A stretch of DNA of 56,896 nucleotides, from positions 1 to 56,896 of the IMG/VR virus record IMGVR_UViG_3300024346_000078; one strand, written 5' to 3'. Positions 8,903 to 16,815 of the stretch are shown here, piece by piece. The notes beneath the pieces are model-generated. The model was given only the letters and a program-made list of their open reading frames with translations, made no database searches and was not told the origin of the DNA. This DNA comes from a virus. Made by a program: the position numbers and the translations under genes. The number at the start of each line of letters is the position of its first letter. Positions within the stretch are counted from its first letter, which is position 1.

Positions 8903-9145
8903 TTACACAGTTTTAATAAAACGCTTATCACTCTCAAGTGCAGAGTACTCTTCGTTGAAAAGAACCTTGAACTCATCTTCATACTTATGTGAAAGTACAA
9001 CATTCGCACGACGGCGTGCCTCTGCACGACGAGCATTTTCACGCTTCTGTACTTCGTTCCGACGAGCCTTCTCTGCTTCTGGCAACGGCTTGCGACCTTT
9101 GCGCTTTTGAAGTGATGCCTTCATTTGTTCATATGGTGTAGTCAT
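8903..9145 (-). CDS. Small basic coiled-coil protein, possible DNA binder
   Basis: 80 aa starting MTTPYEQMKAS; the start was chosen as the first Met after the promoter and operator region. The centre is a run of Arg/Glu/Ala heptads (KARRNEVQKRENARRAEARRRA) expected to form a charged helix or coiled coil. A class-2 promoter and a 16-bp palindrome lie directly upstream, and a strong terminator follows, so it is a monocistronic, regulated unit. It may be a regulator or nucleoid-type protein. Confidence 0.65.
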   Translation of the reverse strand: MTTPYEQMKASLQKRKGRKPLPEAEKARRNEVQKRENARRAEARRRANVVLSHKYEDEFKVLFNEEYSALESDKRFIKTV

Positions 9146-9167
9146 GATGTCTACTTTCTGTCTAGGT

Positions 9168-9183
9168 GTGTTCTTTTGAACAC
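9168..9183. promoter_or_regulatory. Palindromic operator candidate
   Basis: GTGTTC-TTTT-GAACAC, a perfect 6-bp inverted repeat just downstream of the -10 box of the minus-strand promoter at 9189-9217. Confidence 0.5.
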
Positions 9184-9188
9184 TTGAA

Positions 9189-9217
9189 ACAATACACACC
9201 CCTCACCCGAATTGCAA
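9189..9217 (-). promoter_or_regulatory. Class-2 promoter of the gene at 8903-9145
   Basis: Read on the minus strand: TTGCAA, 17-nt spacer ending GGGGTGTG, TATTGT. The same G-rich spacer end is seen at 9541 and 18577. Confidence 0.65.
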
Positions 9218-9276
9218 CTTTTCTCAAATAATCTTTTGACTTGCAATAATCCCCGAAAGAAGATAAAGTGCCAACC

Positions 9277-9537
9277 ATGACTAATACCTCCTTTGACTAC
9301 GAGCAAGAAAAAACCCTCCTTCAAGCCCTAGATGAAGCAATCAAGGTTGCTGGCAAAAAGATGGACTTGGATGACATCGCTGATGATGCCCCCGATGACG
9401 AGCAGGACTCCATATACGAAGAGCGCTTCCACTGTGGCACCTGCATTGTCCGTTCCGTCTTGGACACCATCTGGGTCGATATGGAGCGTCTGATGGACTT
9501 CTATAGGGATTCAACCCCACCAGAAAATATTCTGTAG
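9277..9537 (+). CDS. Small acidic protein, unknown function
   Basis: 86 aa from ATG 9277; a GTG at 9268 in the same frame is an alternative start, nearer to the GAAAGAAG site. Acidic (DDIADDAPDDEQD) with two Cys in HCGTC. No family recognised. It lies alone ahead of the phosphatase promoter. Confidence 0.6.
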   Translation: MTNTSFDYEQEKTLLQALDEAIKVAGKKMDLDDIADDAPDDEQDSIYEERFHCGTCIVRSVLDTIWVDMERLMDFYRDSTPPENIL

Positions 9538-9540
9538 AAG

Positions 9541-9569
9541 TTGCAATACTACAACAGGGGGTGTATAGT
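9541..9569 (+). promoter_or_regulatory. Promoter of the phosphatase operon
   Basis: TTGCAA, 17-nt spacer ending GGGGGTG, TATAGT. It starts right after the previous stop codon and fits the class-2 promoter pattern of this phage. Confidence 0.75.
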
Positions 9570-9600
9570 TAATCCCCTTACCTACTAAAGAAAGATAAAA

Positions 9601-10083
9601 ATGAACATTTCACCTATTGAGTTACCTGTTGTCAGGAACCTCTCAGAATCACGAGAACTAGCATCAATGTTTGCAGCAGTATTAACTGTTGGGCCAGAAC
9701 AACGCGAAGTCAGTTGGAAACACAACAACCACAAGGTTCTAGTTTTTGGTGACACAACAAGCGGTCACGGCGCACCAACATTTGAACAAATTGCTGAAGC
9801 AGTTGAATGGGGCAAAGACCAAAATGACTTGCTTGTTCACTGTCACGCAGGAATGTCACGCTCCACCGCCACAGCATGGGGCATTTCAATCGCACGAGGC
9901 GCAGACCCACTAGATTCATTCCTTGCACTTAAAGAAGCGCAACCAAAGAGTGAATACCGTGATGGGCGCAGTCGTGAGTTCATTCCCAACAATCTCATCG
10001 TCAAGCACCTTGAAAAGTTCTTCAACCTTAAAGGTCTTGTTGATATCCGTAAGGAACACGCAACATCGGGTGGATGGTTCTAA
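9601..10083 (+). CDS. Dual-specificity/tyrosine protein phosphatase
   Basis: 160 aa. The signature HCHAGMSRST (Cys-x5-Arg, followed by Ser/Thr) at residues about 80-89 is the active-site loop of Cys-dependent protein phosphatases; a general acid Asp is likely in FGDTTSG upstream. Later KEAQPKSEYRDGRSREFIPN matches the usual helix after the loop. The domain is compact and near minimal length. It probably removes phosphate from host or phage proteins, or from other phosphoesters, in the cytoplasm. It heads a plus-strand operon of small genes and overlaps the next by one base (TAATG). Confidence 0.85.
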   Translation: MNISPIELPVVRNLSESRELASMFAAVLTVGPEQREVSWKHNNHKVLVFGDTTSGHGAPTFEQIAEAVEWGKDQNDLLVHCHAGMSRSTATAWGISIARGADPLDSFLALKEAQPKSEYRDGRSREFIPNNLIVKHLEKFFNLKGLVDIRKEHATSGGWF

Positions 10084-10361
10084 TGACCGACGAAACGCAA
10101 AAACCCAAAATGGTTCATGGCACATATGCTTGTTACACAAATAACAAATGCAGATGTGAACTATGTGCGGGTGCGGCTCGTGAATACATGCGTCAATATA
10201 GGCAGACCGAACAAGGACGCCAGAAAAGTCGCTTCTATACACATCTTGCTGCAAAGCGTGCAAGCCGTGCCGCATCATGGCTAAAAGAAAACAACCCTGA
10301 AGTATGGGCTGAAATCTGTCTTGAAATCAATCCTTCAACATACAAAAATGGTTCTCGCTAA
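10083..10361 (+). CDS. Small HGT...CRC..C zinc-binding-like phage protein
   Basis: 92 aa; ATG overlaps the phosphatase stop (TAATG), so the earlier frame start at 10074 is rejected. The N-terminal half has HGTYACYTNNKCRCELC followed by AAREYMRQYRQ, a pattern (HGT, CRCxxC, then Tyr/Arg-rich helix) that recurs in small actinophage proteins and probably binds zinc. The rest is helical. Role unknown, perhaps nucleic acid binding. Confidence 0.7.
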   Translation: MTDETQKPKMVHGTYACYTNNKCRCELCAGAAREYMRQYRQTEQGRQKSRFYTHLAAKRASRAASWLKENNPEVWAEICLEINPSTYKNGSR

Positions 10362-10583
10362 ATGGCAGACCATGCCGAAATCCAACGCATCATGCGGAAT
10401 CTATCAATCCACGATTGCCTTGATTCCCTAATGGGTCTCGCTACAAGCGCACTCACCACAACTGAAACTGCGCAACTAGCACTTGATGCACACGGGTTTT
10501 TAACAGAACTAGCCGCTGAAAATAAAGTATTCAACGACGCCCTGCGTAATAGGGGCACAACATATCCACATGAAGTGGTTTAA
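10362..10583 (+). CDS. Small helical protein, unknown function
   Basis: 73 aa, starting on the base after the previous stop. Predicted to be all helical with TETAQLALDAHGFLTELAAEN. No motif recognised; operon position is the main support. Confidence 0.6.
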   Translation: MADHAEIQRIMRNLSIHDCLDSLMGLATSALTTTETAQLALDAHGFLTELAAENKVFNDALRNRGTTYPHEVV

Positions 10584-10643
10584 CGACTCTCTAAGTGGTC
10601 ACAACTCTCTTGGGTTTGACTACTGTGTAGAAAATGGAGAAAG

Positions 10644-10859
10644 ATGGTATGGTTTACTACTATGGAACAAAGTAATAGGAATAAGAATCAAAGAGACGAG
10701 ACGGATGCTCTCCGCCAAGAAATTTCAGAACTCCGTGGACGACTTGTCGAAAGTAATCGCGTGGTTGAACGAGAAGAATACAGCGAATCAGCAATCGGAA
10801 GAACCCTCGGAACAATCGGAACACGATTCAAATCCCTCTTAAACAATAAAAAAATCTAA
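10644..10859 (+). CDS. Small coiled-coil protein
   Basis: 71 aa from ATG 10644, preceded by GGAGAAAG; Met 7 (10662) is an alternative start. RDETDALRQEISELRGRLVESN forms heptads of a coiled coil and the C-terminus is basic. An overlapping frame (10570-10842) is also open for 90 codons and starts inside the previous gene; its first third reads like protein but its end does not. I prefer the present frame, but both could be used. Confidence 0.5.
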   Translation: MVWFTTMEQSNRNKNQRDETDALRQEISELRGRLVESNRVVEREEYSESAIGRTLGTIGTRFKSLLNNKKI

Positions 10860-10878
10860 ACTAACTAGAAAGTAAAAA

Positions 10879-11175
10879 ATGCAACTATCGTCTTTCCCAG
10901 ACGACCATGATGTTTCCAATACAGTGCCATGCATTGTGTTGCTCCACTACCCCAATGGGGATGGTGTATATCACGGTCCATTCAACAATGTCCATGAAGC
11001 ACGCAAATGGATAGATGACCTTCACGACAATACGAGTCGCCACATGTCTATGTCAATAATCCACCTTCGTCGTACTGACCTGCAAATGAGAACTGGCGAC
11101 TACTACGCTCCCTCAAGTTGCTTCAGCGAAGAAGACTACTTAAATCTCTACATCAGAAATGAAACGGAAAAATAA
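10879..11175 (+). CDS. Small protein, unknown function
   Basis: 98 aa, preceded by AGAAAG. Mixed alpha/beta with VYHGPFNNVHEARKWIDDL, a pattern seen in small phage proteins of unknown role (a beta strand, then GPF, then a helix). It is followed after 2 nt by the next gene. Confidence 0.65.
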   Translation: MQLSSFPDDHDVSNTVPCIVLLHYPNGDGVYHGPFNNVHEARKWIDDLHDNTSRHMSMSIIHLRRTDLQMRTGDYYAPSSCFSEEDYLNLYIRNETEK

Positions 11176-11177
11176 AA

Positions 11178-11360
11178 ATGGAAATGCCAGACCTGCCACC
11201 AGCAGAAAAATCAGCCGAACAACGCAGAGCACTAAAGTTCTGGGTTGACCACAGTGCACGACTAGAAGCAATGATTGGTGAACTTCGTGCTCAACTCACA
11301 GAGACTAAAGGCTTGCTAGAAAAACTAGAACAGCGCCTTAACCAAGAACAACCCCAATAG
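11178..11360 (+). CDS. Short coiled-coil protein
   Basis: 60 aa. Almost one helix: RLEAMIGELRAQLTETKGLLEKLEQRL has clean leucine heptads. Last gene of the plus-strand operon; it converges with the minus-strand holin-like gene 3 nt away, with no room for a separate terminator. Confidence 0.6.
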   Translation: MEMPDLPPAEKSAEQRRALKFWVDHSARLEAMIGELRAQLTETKGLLEKLEQRLNQEQPQ

Positions 11361-11362
11361 GG

Positions 11363-11605
11363 TTATTCTGCTTTTCTGTCCACCTTGTTGAAGACAGCAT
11401 GAATCTCACTAGAGTCCAATTTGCCGTCATCAAGGTATGCCCTTGATAAGCCCTCAACTACGGTGGCGACGCCTGCAATGCCTGCCATAAAGCATGCTTT
11501 CCATAGCGGAACACCTGCAACTGCACCTGCACCAATAACGCCCAGCCCTGATGCAGCAAATACAGCAAGAATACGGGTAAGTATGTTAATTAATGACTTC
11601 ATCAA
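11363..11605 (-). CDS. Small membrane protein, possible holin
   Basis: 80 aa. Two hydrophobic segments (about residues 8-30, ILAVFAASGLGVIGAGAVAG, and 34-52, ACFMAGIAGVATVVEGL) are joined by a short turn, with a charged C-terminal tail. Two-segment proteins of this size with a Gly/Ala-rich membrane part are typical phage holins. It lies next to a thermonuclease rather than the lysin at 30181-31236, so the assignment is tentative. Confidence 0.5.
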   Translation of the reverse strand: MMKSLINILTRILAVFAASGLGVIGAGAVAGVPLWKACFMAGIAGVATVVEGLSRAYLDDGKLDSSEIHAVFNKVDRKAE

Positions 11606-11626
11606 TTAATTATACTTTATGGACTG

Positions 11627-12040
11627 CTACTTTGAGTCCTTCTTGAACTCAGACCAAGTCTTATCGCCAACACCAAAGTATTCACGGGCATAGCCAGACT
11701 GAATAATGTCCTTATTAAGACAGGCAGTTGCTGGGTCGTCAATATCGTCCGACGAAAAAATTCGTGCCAAAATACGACCGTATTTGTCATTCTTATCTGG
11801 AATCGTATTCACAAAAACCCATTTGTGGTTAGTGAGCCAATCCTGCGTGTACGCCTTCGCTTTCATGCCCATATCTTTTTCAGCAAGGTCTTTAGTGCGT
11901 GATTCTGGCGTATTAACACCATAAAGACGAACACGAATCTTGTGATGAATATTGAACCCAAGGTCAATCATTAACTCAATGGTGTCACCATCAATCACCT
12001 TTAACAGCGTTGCGCCATACCAAAATCGTTCGTTAGTCAT
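11627..12040 (-). CDS. Thermonuclease (staphylococcal nuclease family)
   Basis: 137 aa. The SNase fold is shown by VIDGDTIEL (Asp metal ligands), VRLYGVNTPESRTKD (catalytic Arg and Pro-Glu), and KYGRILARIF (second catalytic Arg). It cuts DNA or RNA with calcium. No signal peptide, so it should act inside the cell, where it might degrade host DNA late in infection or serve as a repair nuclease. Confidence 0.88.
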   Translation of the reverse strand: MTNERFWYGATLLKVIDGDTIELMIDLGFNIHHKIRVRLYGVNTPESRTKDLAEKDMGMKAKAYTQDWLTNHKWVFVNTIPDKNDKYGRILARIFSSDDIDDPATACLNKDIIQSGYAREYFGVGDKTWSEFKKDSK

Positions 12041-12047
12041 AATTGTC

Positions 12048-12959
12048 TCAATCTTTTGTTTTGGCGTATTTGGCTAAAAGTGCACGCCCCTTCGCAGCAA
12101 GTTTTGCTGCATCTTCTACTGTTTCTGGAACTGGTTCACCCCATGCAGCAGCAGAAAGAGCCAAACGAGTCGGTCTGCCTTTTTCATCTTTCATAGGGCC
12201 GCTGGGATTAGTGAAAAACCGTGTCAAAAAAGAACCTTTGCGACGCATTTTTGCAGGGGTATCAGCGGGTCCATCTACGCCAGGTTTCAGGTTTGAACCC
12301 TGAGTGCGATTGAAATGTCTACGACCTGCAGCGGTTAAGCCACCTTTAGGGTCTTTAAGAGGCTCATCAGATTTTCCGTCAACCCAATCAAAAAAGTCCG
12401 ACAACTGCATTTCGGTCAAGTCGCCAAGCGACTCTTCGTAATCACCGTCATCTGCTTTTTCAGAGCGGTAACCGCCACCCCGTTTTTTATATTCCCGAAC
12501 CAACCAAGCATTTGCGTAAGCAGATGGATAAACATCAAACTTCGCTTTTGCTTCTGCCTTCACTCTTGCATACAAAGCCGCGTCTGTCGGTATTGCCGAC
12601 TTAGACTCAATCGCGCCATCTTTTTTATCGGTCGACACATATATCGGCTTGTTGCCATCTCTTGTTTGGGTTGATTCTGCTCGTCGTTTTCTAGATATTG
12701 CAGAGCGGATTTCTTCGGCAGACATTTTACTCGCTCTGGATGCGGGAACACACTTAGGATATTTGCCTGTGTCGGCATCGTCTCTGCCGCAAGGCTCAAA
12801 TCCACCGCCCTTTTTGGGTCTGGAGATGTCGACCCATTTTTCTTTAAACCATTCTTTTAATGATTTTTCGGCGTACTCAAAAGAATCTTCGTGGCTTTCA
12901 AATCTAACAGACTTGATGCTTCCTTGATAATCTTTCCAGAGCATAAAGCACCCAATCAA
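12048..12959 (-). CDS. DUF5872/DUF6321-like two-domain protein
   Basis: 303 aa. The first part has WVDISRPKKGGGFEPCGR and KYPKCVPASRA, the pattern of DUF5872; the C-terminal part has GGLTAAGRRHFNRTQGSNLKPG and GSFLTRFF...RPTRLALSAAAWGEP, as in DUF6321. Both are found in phages and large viruses without known function; two conserved Cys could bind metal. The start may be Met 6 (MLWKDY). Order and length suggest an intact fusion. Confidence 0.65.
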   Translation of the reverse strand: MIGCFMLWKDYQGSIKSVRFESHEDSFEYAEKSLKEWFKEKWVDISRPKKGGGFEPCGRDDADTGKYPKCVPASRASKMSAEEIRSAISRKRRAESTQTRDGNKPIYVSTDKKDGAIESKSAIPTDAALYARVKAEAKAKFDVYPSAYANAWLVREYKKRGGGYRSEKADDGDYEESLGDLTEMQLSDFFDWVDGKSDEPLKDPKGGLTAAGRRHFNRTQGSNLKPGVDGPADTPAKMRRKGSFLTRFFTNPSGPMKDEKGRPTRLALSAAAWGEPVPETVEDAAKLAAKGRALLAKYAKTKD

Positions 12960-12997
12960 TAGCGGTAAGTATGCTCACATTATACCAGTTAAGGCTT

Positions 12998-13582
12998 TTA
13001 TCGGTAAGGTTCACCCTCAGCCCAAGCAGCAAGACACCAGCGTTCACCATCCGTAATTGGGGTGACATGGTTAGGGACATACGATGCCCACAAAGTCGCA
13101 AAGCCAATATTGGTTGGAATCACATTGTCAGTATGTCCAGCAGACAAAACAACATCTCCGCCCTCGTATTCGTCTGGTTCTGAGAGTTGAAGAACCATAG
13201 AAATCTTACGACGGGGGGTGGCTGATGACCAATCCATAGAGCGACTCTTGTGGTCTCCTTGTTTAAACCTCAAGATTTGGACAGACCTAATTACGCTCCA
13301 CTCAAATCTCCAAGAGTTGGAACCTTCAAAAATTGTTTGCAGTCTTTCCCAAAGCCCTGGGTATTTTTTCTGCGTCAGCGTATAAACCGTAACAGAACGA
13401 ATAGATTTATCCGAGTCGTTTTCATCAACCAAAACTTCATAAGAGCCCTCTTCAGCCAAAGCCAAAGCAATCAACTCTTCGCATTCTTCGGGAGTAAAAA
13501 CAGAAACAACATTCGCTACACCATGAAGACTGGGTGCATACACAAGTTTGCCTTTCGGCATGAAATGTCTAGCCTTTACCAT
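12998..13582 (-). CDS. 2OG-Fe(II) oxygenase-like protein with altered metal site
   Basis: 194 aa. The region from RRKISMVLQLSEPDEYEGGDVVL to NHVTPITDGERWCLAAWAEG matches the prolyl-4-hydroxylase/PKHD type of Fe(II)- and 2-oxoglutarate-dependent oxygenases: the distal His and the 2OG-binding Arg are present. In the family the proximal ligands are His-x-Asp just before this region; here the aligned residues read Ser-Met-Asp (FKQGDHKSRSMDW), and the only nearby His is six residues ahead of the Asp. The enzyme may bind iron differently, have lost activity, or bind a ligand only. Such proteins are common near phage DNA-modification genes. Confidence 0.75.
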   Translation of the reverse strand: MVKARHFMPKGKLVYAPSLHGVANVVSVFTPEECEELIALALAEEGSYEVLVDENDSDKSIRSVTVYTLTQKKYPGLWERLQTIFEGSNSWRFEWSVIRSVQILRFKQGDHKSRSMDWSSATPRRKISMVLQLSEPDEYEGGDVVLSAGHTDNVIPTNIGFATLWASYVPNHVTPITDGERWCLAAWAEGEPYR

Positions 13583-13811
13583 TTTTCCTCATCTTTGCGT
13601 AACACTCATGCATTGCAGAAACTGGCGCTTCATGCTGGTCACTAGAAACAAAAGAATCACCAAGCCACGCGCGGCAACGCCATGCATCATTAGTAAAAGT
13701 CAAAGAAAAACTACAGTTGTTCAAAGCAAACCATTTTGTGTACTGCGCCAAATCATAAGAACTAGAGACACTGTCGCTAGGGATTTGTTCATGTCCATAT
13801 AAAACTGGCAT
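13569..13811 (-). CDS. Small protein, unknown function
   Basis: 80 aa from ATG 13811, chosen because AAGAAAG lies 9 nt upstream; a TTG at 13820 is too close to that site. It overlaps the start of the oxygenase-like gene by 14 nt, so the two are coupled. Contains SSSYDLAQYTKWFALNN and one Cys-Arg rich segment (AWRCRAWLG). No family recognised. Confidence 0.6.
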   Translation of the reverse strand: MPVLYGHEQIPSDSVSSSYDLAQYTKWFALNNCSFSLTFTNDAWRCRAWLGDSFVSSDQHEAPVSAMHECYAKMRKNGKG

Positions 13812-13846
13812 ATCAAGCAACTTTCTTTATCACTGCTACAGACATA

Positions 13847-14998
13847 CTAGAACAAAGTCGGTTCAGGAGCAGGAGTCTCCGCAATTCTCTTACGAGCAAT
13901 CTCCGCATAATCCGAGTTCAACTCACAACCATAAGAATTGCGACCCAAAGACTTCGCAACAGCCAAAGTAGTACCAGCCCCAGCAAAAGGGTCAAGAACC
14001 GTACAAGGAACAATCTCGGCTTCGCAGTTACAACTAGCAGCCCAACCAACTGTAATAGTAGGAACAACATGCTTCAAAGTGGAACCCTTATCGATACCAG
14101 TCCTCTTCATTGACTGCTCTTTAATGTCATACTGACCAGCACCATTAGCACTCCAAGCCTGAAGAATCGGTTCACCCTTTTCAATCAACCGCTGATACGG
14201 AGCACCACAAGACGCACAACAACCATGCTCGCTAGTTCCCGCCTTAATACAAGGCTCAACCAACGCAACAGGGAAAGTGGCAAAGTGTGCAGCCAAATAA
14301 GGCTTCGTATTTATAGTCCAAACAGAACGACGATTTTTATGCGTACCAGTACTACCCGACATTGAGTTGTAGTTAGTACCACGACGCGTATCAGTACGCG
14401 CACCACGATTATCACCAGCGTAAATTGCTGGCTCCTTAATAGCCTCAGCATCGTAATAGTAACGAGGCTTCTTCGCTAACAGAAAAAGATACTCATGATT
14501 CGTAGTGCATCTATCCGTCACACTAGAAGGCATAGCGTTCGGCTTGTGCCAAATAATATCTTGACGCAAATACCAGCCGTCAGCCTGCAAAGCAAAAGCA
14601 ACACGCCACGGAATCCCCATCAAATCTTTAGGCTTCAAACCATCAGGAGTTAATTTGTGAAGCGTGCCAATGATTGTTCCAAGTGAAGTTGCCTGCTTAC
14701 TCGCGGGGTCAACATTCGCAGAACCATCAGCATTGCGACCCTTGCCAGAACCTGCATAACTATCGCCAAGGTTGAGCCACACAGTGCCGTCGTCACGCAA
14801 CACCCTGTGCACCTCACGGAACACAGCAACAAGTTGAGCAACATACTCATCAGGAGAGTTCTCTAACCCAATCTGGTCATCTTCGCCATAGTCGCGTAAA
14901 CCAAAATAAGGTGGTGATGTAACAACGCAATGAACCGAATTTGCTTCAAGTTTTTTTAGCGTTTCACGGCAATCGCCAATGAGTATTTCTTCAGACAT
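13847..14998 (-). CDS. DNA methyltransferase (N6-adenine or N4-cytosine), beta class
   Basis: 383 aa. The catalytic motif IV TSPPY is at residues 27-31 and the S-adenosylmethionine motif DPFAGAGT near the C-terminus (about 345), an order typical of the beta class; motif X follows as NSDYAEIARKRI. A long insert between them holds CCASCGAP and another Cys pair (ASCNC), possibly a zinc-binding target-recognition part. SPPY fits either N4-cytosine or N6-adenine methylation. I see no restriction enzyme beside it, so it probably protects phage DNA. Monocistronic or first gene of the minus-strand run. Confidence 0.9.
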   Translation of the reverse strand: MSEEILIGDCRETLKKLEANSVHCVVTSPPYFGLRDYGEDDQIGLENSPDEYVAQLVAVFREVHRVLRDDGTVWLNLGDSYAGSGKGRNADGSANVDPASKQATSLGTIIGTLHKLTPDGLKPKDLMGIPWRVAFALQADGWYLRQDIIWHKPNAMPSSVTDRCTTNHEYLFLLAKKPRYYYDAEAIKEPAIYAGDNRGARTDTRRGTNYNSMSGSTGTHKNRRSVWTINTKPYLAAHFATFPVALVEPCIKAGTSEHGCCASCGAPYQRLIEKGEPILQAWSANGAGQYDIKEQSMKRTGIDKGSTLKHVVPTITVGWAASCNCEAEIVPCTVLDPFAGAGTTLAVAKSLGRNSYGCELNSDYAEIARKRIAETPAPEPTLF

Positions 14999-15030
14999 GT
15001 AGCAACTATATCGCTACAAGAAAGTTTTTG

Positions 15031-15324
15031 CTATTTGAACCAAGCAAGTACACGCGCACGCAGACCCTTGCTCTTGATGTCGTTAGCGCGAATAATCGTG
15101 TTGGTGACAACCGTCGTAGGGGCTGGTGAAACAACCGTAGTAGAAGTTGTGCTATTTGGGTACACAACAGTCTTCGTAGCAGGCTGTGTCTTAATCGTTG
15201 GTTCTTTAGGAGCAGCCCGCTTTACTGGTGCCTGCTTCTTTGCTGTTGCCTTCTTCGCTGGCGCTGCTTTTTTTGCAGGAGCCTTTTTAGCGGTTGGGTT
15301 TTTTGGTTTGTCTTTGTTAGCCAT
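15031..15324 (-). CDS. Lys/Ala-rich protein with hydrophobic Thr/Val centre
   Basis: 97 aa starting MANKDK. The first half is histone-H1-like repeats of K-K-A-P/A (TAKKAPAKKAAPAKKATAKK), the middle is Thr/Val-rich, and the end is RARVLAWFK. The same Ala/Lys/Pro repeat style appears in the linker of the protein at 1-1998. It may bind DNA or the cell envelope; no fold is recognised. Confidence 0.6.
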   Translation of the reverse strand: MANKDKPKNPTAKKAPAKKAAPAKKATAKKQAPVKRAAPKEPTIKTQPATKTVVYPNSTTSTTVVSPAPTTVVTNTIIRANDIKSKGLRARVLAWFK

Positions 15325-15396
15325 AGGCGAAAACAATACTACGAACCGACCCCAAAAGGTGGAACTTTGGCATACTTTTTCGGCTAACCTTCCATA

Positions 15397-16014
15397 ATGG
15401 ATTCATACGACACTGAATTAGACAAAATCGCATTAGCGGTCGAAAGTGCTAAAACTGCTAAGTCAATGGTCGTAAAGACTGAAGGTATTGGTGAGGAACT
15501 CAATATCACTCTTATGGCGTGGAGTAATGACTCGTTGAGGGTTGTTGCGCAAATGCACACCGATGCAATGAAGGACAAAGAAGGCAGACTGGGTCGCCTT
15601 ATCAAGGTTGGATGCGTCCTACGACAGGGCTGGGAAATTGACGAGTTCACCCTTTTCGCTGAAGGCTATTTAAGCAAAGATTTGAAGGCTACCGACGGGC
15701 GAGATATGGCTCAGGTCTACGCCGAGCAAAACTCCCCAGTGGTTGAGTGCCTCTCATTCACGCATATCCAAACAGACGATGTCATCAATGTCGCCGTCCC
15801 CTACACCCTCGCGCCTCCCCGCACTGTCCATTTCCAGACCCCCCTAAAATACGAAGGGGAAGGCATTTTTCGGGAGTCTCAATATATTGACTACCTACAA
15901 AAGTGTCTCTTTCTAGAAGCGCAAGATATCCCAGACGATTTAGATGTTGACGAGTACCACAGCGCACTTGCTGAGGCTCTTGTTCTTGAAGGTTTTGAAA
16001 TTAACTATAAGTAG
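15397..16014 (+). CDS. Unknown protein
   Basis: 205 aa. Soluble, acidic, mixed alpha/beta (RLIKVGCVLRQGWEIDEFTLFAEGYL) with a helical C-terminus. I see no known motif. It is flanked upstream by the divergent Lys/Ala-rich gene and downstream by the HNH endonuclease insertion, and its own promoter is not obvious. Confidence 0.6.
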   Translation: MDSYDTELDKIALAVESAKTAKSMVVKTEGIGEELNITLMAWSNDSLRVVAQMHTDAMKDKEGRLGRLIKVGCVLRQGWEIDEFTLFAEGYLSKDLKATDGRDMAQVYAEQNSPVVECLSFTHIQTDDVINVAVPYTLAPPRTVHFQTPLKYEGEGIFRESQYIDYLQKCLFLEAQDIPDDLDVDEYHSALAEALVLEGFEINYK

Positions 16015-16083
16015 TTTGCAGCGCGTAGCGCCAAGCGCAAAATTTTGATTTCGCCCCTAAATAAGGTCAGCAGTCCCTTGCTA

Positions 16084-16095
16084 TTTAGATTTAAA
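16084..16095. repeat. TTTAGATTTAAA, inverted copy of cassette-border repeat
   Basis: Exact reverse complement of the 12-bp core TTTAAATCTAAA found at 16710-16721 and 17512-17523. It lies just downstream of the HNH gene stop. Confidence 0.5.
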
Positions 16096-16116
16096 CGGCG
16101 TTGCTTGCTGCTTCAG

Positions 16117-16656
16117 TTATAAGCCCTGCTCTTTATTCTTCCTAGAATGATAGAGATTCCGCTGCTGTTCGTTTAACTTCTCTTTGTTTTTGCGATTGTA
16201 TTCACGCATGTACTCAAGGTTTTTCCCGACCCGATTTGAGTCGCTAATACGCTTACATTCCTTGCAGTACTTCTCAACCTTGCCGTTTTTCCTTGTGAAA
16301 GTCTTAAACCCAAAAATCGCAAACTCATGACCACGCCTACAGTGCGTTTGTGTACGCATTGACCGACCATGCCTATCTTTAGCAATCATGTCCTGCATAT
16401 TGTCCGAATGAGTACCAACCCATAAATGCTCAGGGTTCACACACGCAGGAACATCACAAGAATGGCAAATATGCATACCCTTAGGAATTTCTTCCTTAAA
16501 CCACATAAAACTAAGCCTATGAGTGCTGGTAACCTTGCCCTCAAACATCATAGAGCCATAGCCTTTAGAATTTAAAGCCCCCGTCCAAAGCCAACAAGAA
16601 TCAGTCTTGTTCACCTTCTGGAAAAAACGCTCTTCATATGACATATCTTTACTCAT
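16117..16656 (-). CDS. HNH homing-type endonuclease
   Basis: 179 aa starting MSKDMSYEERFF; the upstream extension (MSGVFALAF) crosses a repeat and is rejected. The HNH_3 core reads HRLSFMWFKEEIPKGMHICHSCDVPACVNPEHLWVGTHSDN, with the central His-His/Asn and two structural Cys. A second Cys-rich part (CRRGH...CKECKR) and a basic Lys/Asn tail follow, typical of free-standing phage homing endonucleases. It sits between genes in both orientations and is bracketed by an inverted 12-bp repeat, consistent with a mobile insert. Confidence 0.85.
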   Translation of the reverse strand: MSKDMSYEERFFQKVNKTDSCWLWTGALNSKGYGSMMFEGKVTSTHRLSFMWFKEEIPKGMHICHSCDVPACVNPEHLWVGTHSDNMQDMIAKDRHGRSMRTQTHCRRGHEFAIFGFKTFTRKNGKVEKYCKECKRISDSNRVGKNLEYMREYNRKNKEKLNEQQRNLYHSRKNKEQGL

Positions 16657-16706
16657 GCAACGATTATAAACAACACCACCAGAAAATGCAAGAGCGAAGA
16701 CCCCAC

Positions 16707-16721
16707 TCATTTAAATCTAAA
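16707..16721. repeat. Direct repeat, left copy (TCATTTAAATCTAAA)
   Basis: 15-bp repeat identical to 17509-17523. The two copies bracket two genes whose codon use is much richer in A and C than that of their neighbours. Confidence 0.6.
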
Positions 16722-16762
16722 AAAACGGCGACAGGCTATTAGAAATAATCCACGACCCCCAC

Positions 16763-16791
16763 TTGCATAAACACAAAACACTAGATAAAAT
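16763..16791 (+). promoter_or_regulatory. Promoter of the A/C-rich gene pair
   Basis: TTGCAT, 17-nt spacer, TAAAAT, about 24 nt before the start codon of the gene at 16816. Confidence 0.7.
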
Positions 16792-16815
16792 AACCACCCA
16801 AAGAACAGGACAAAA

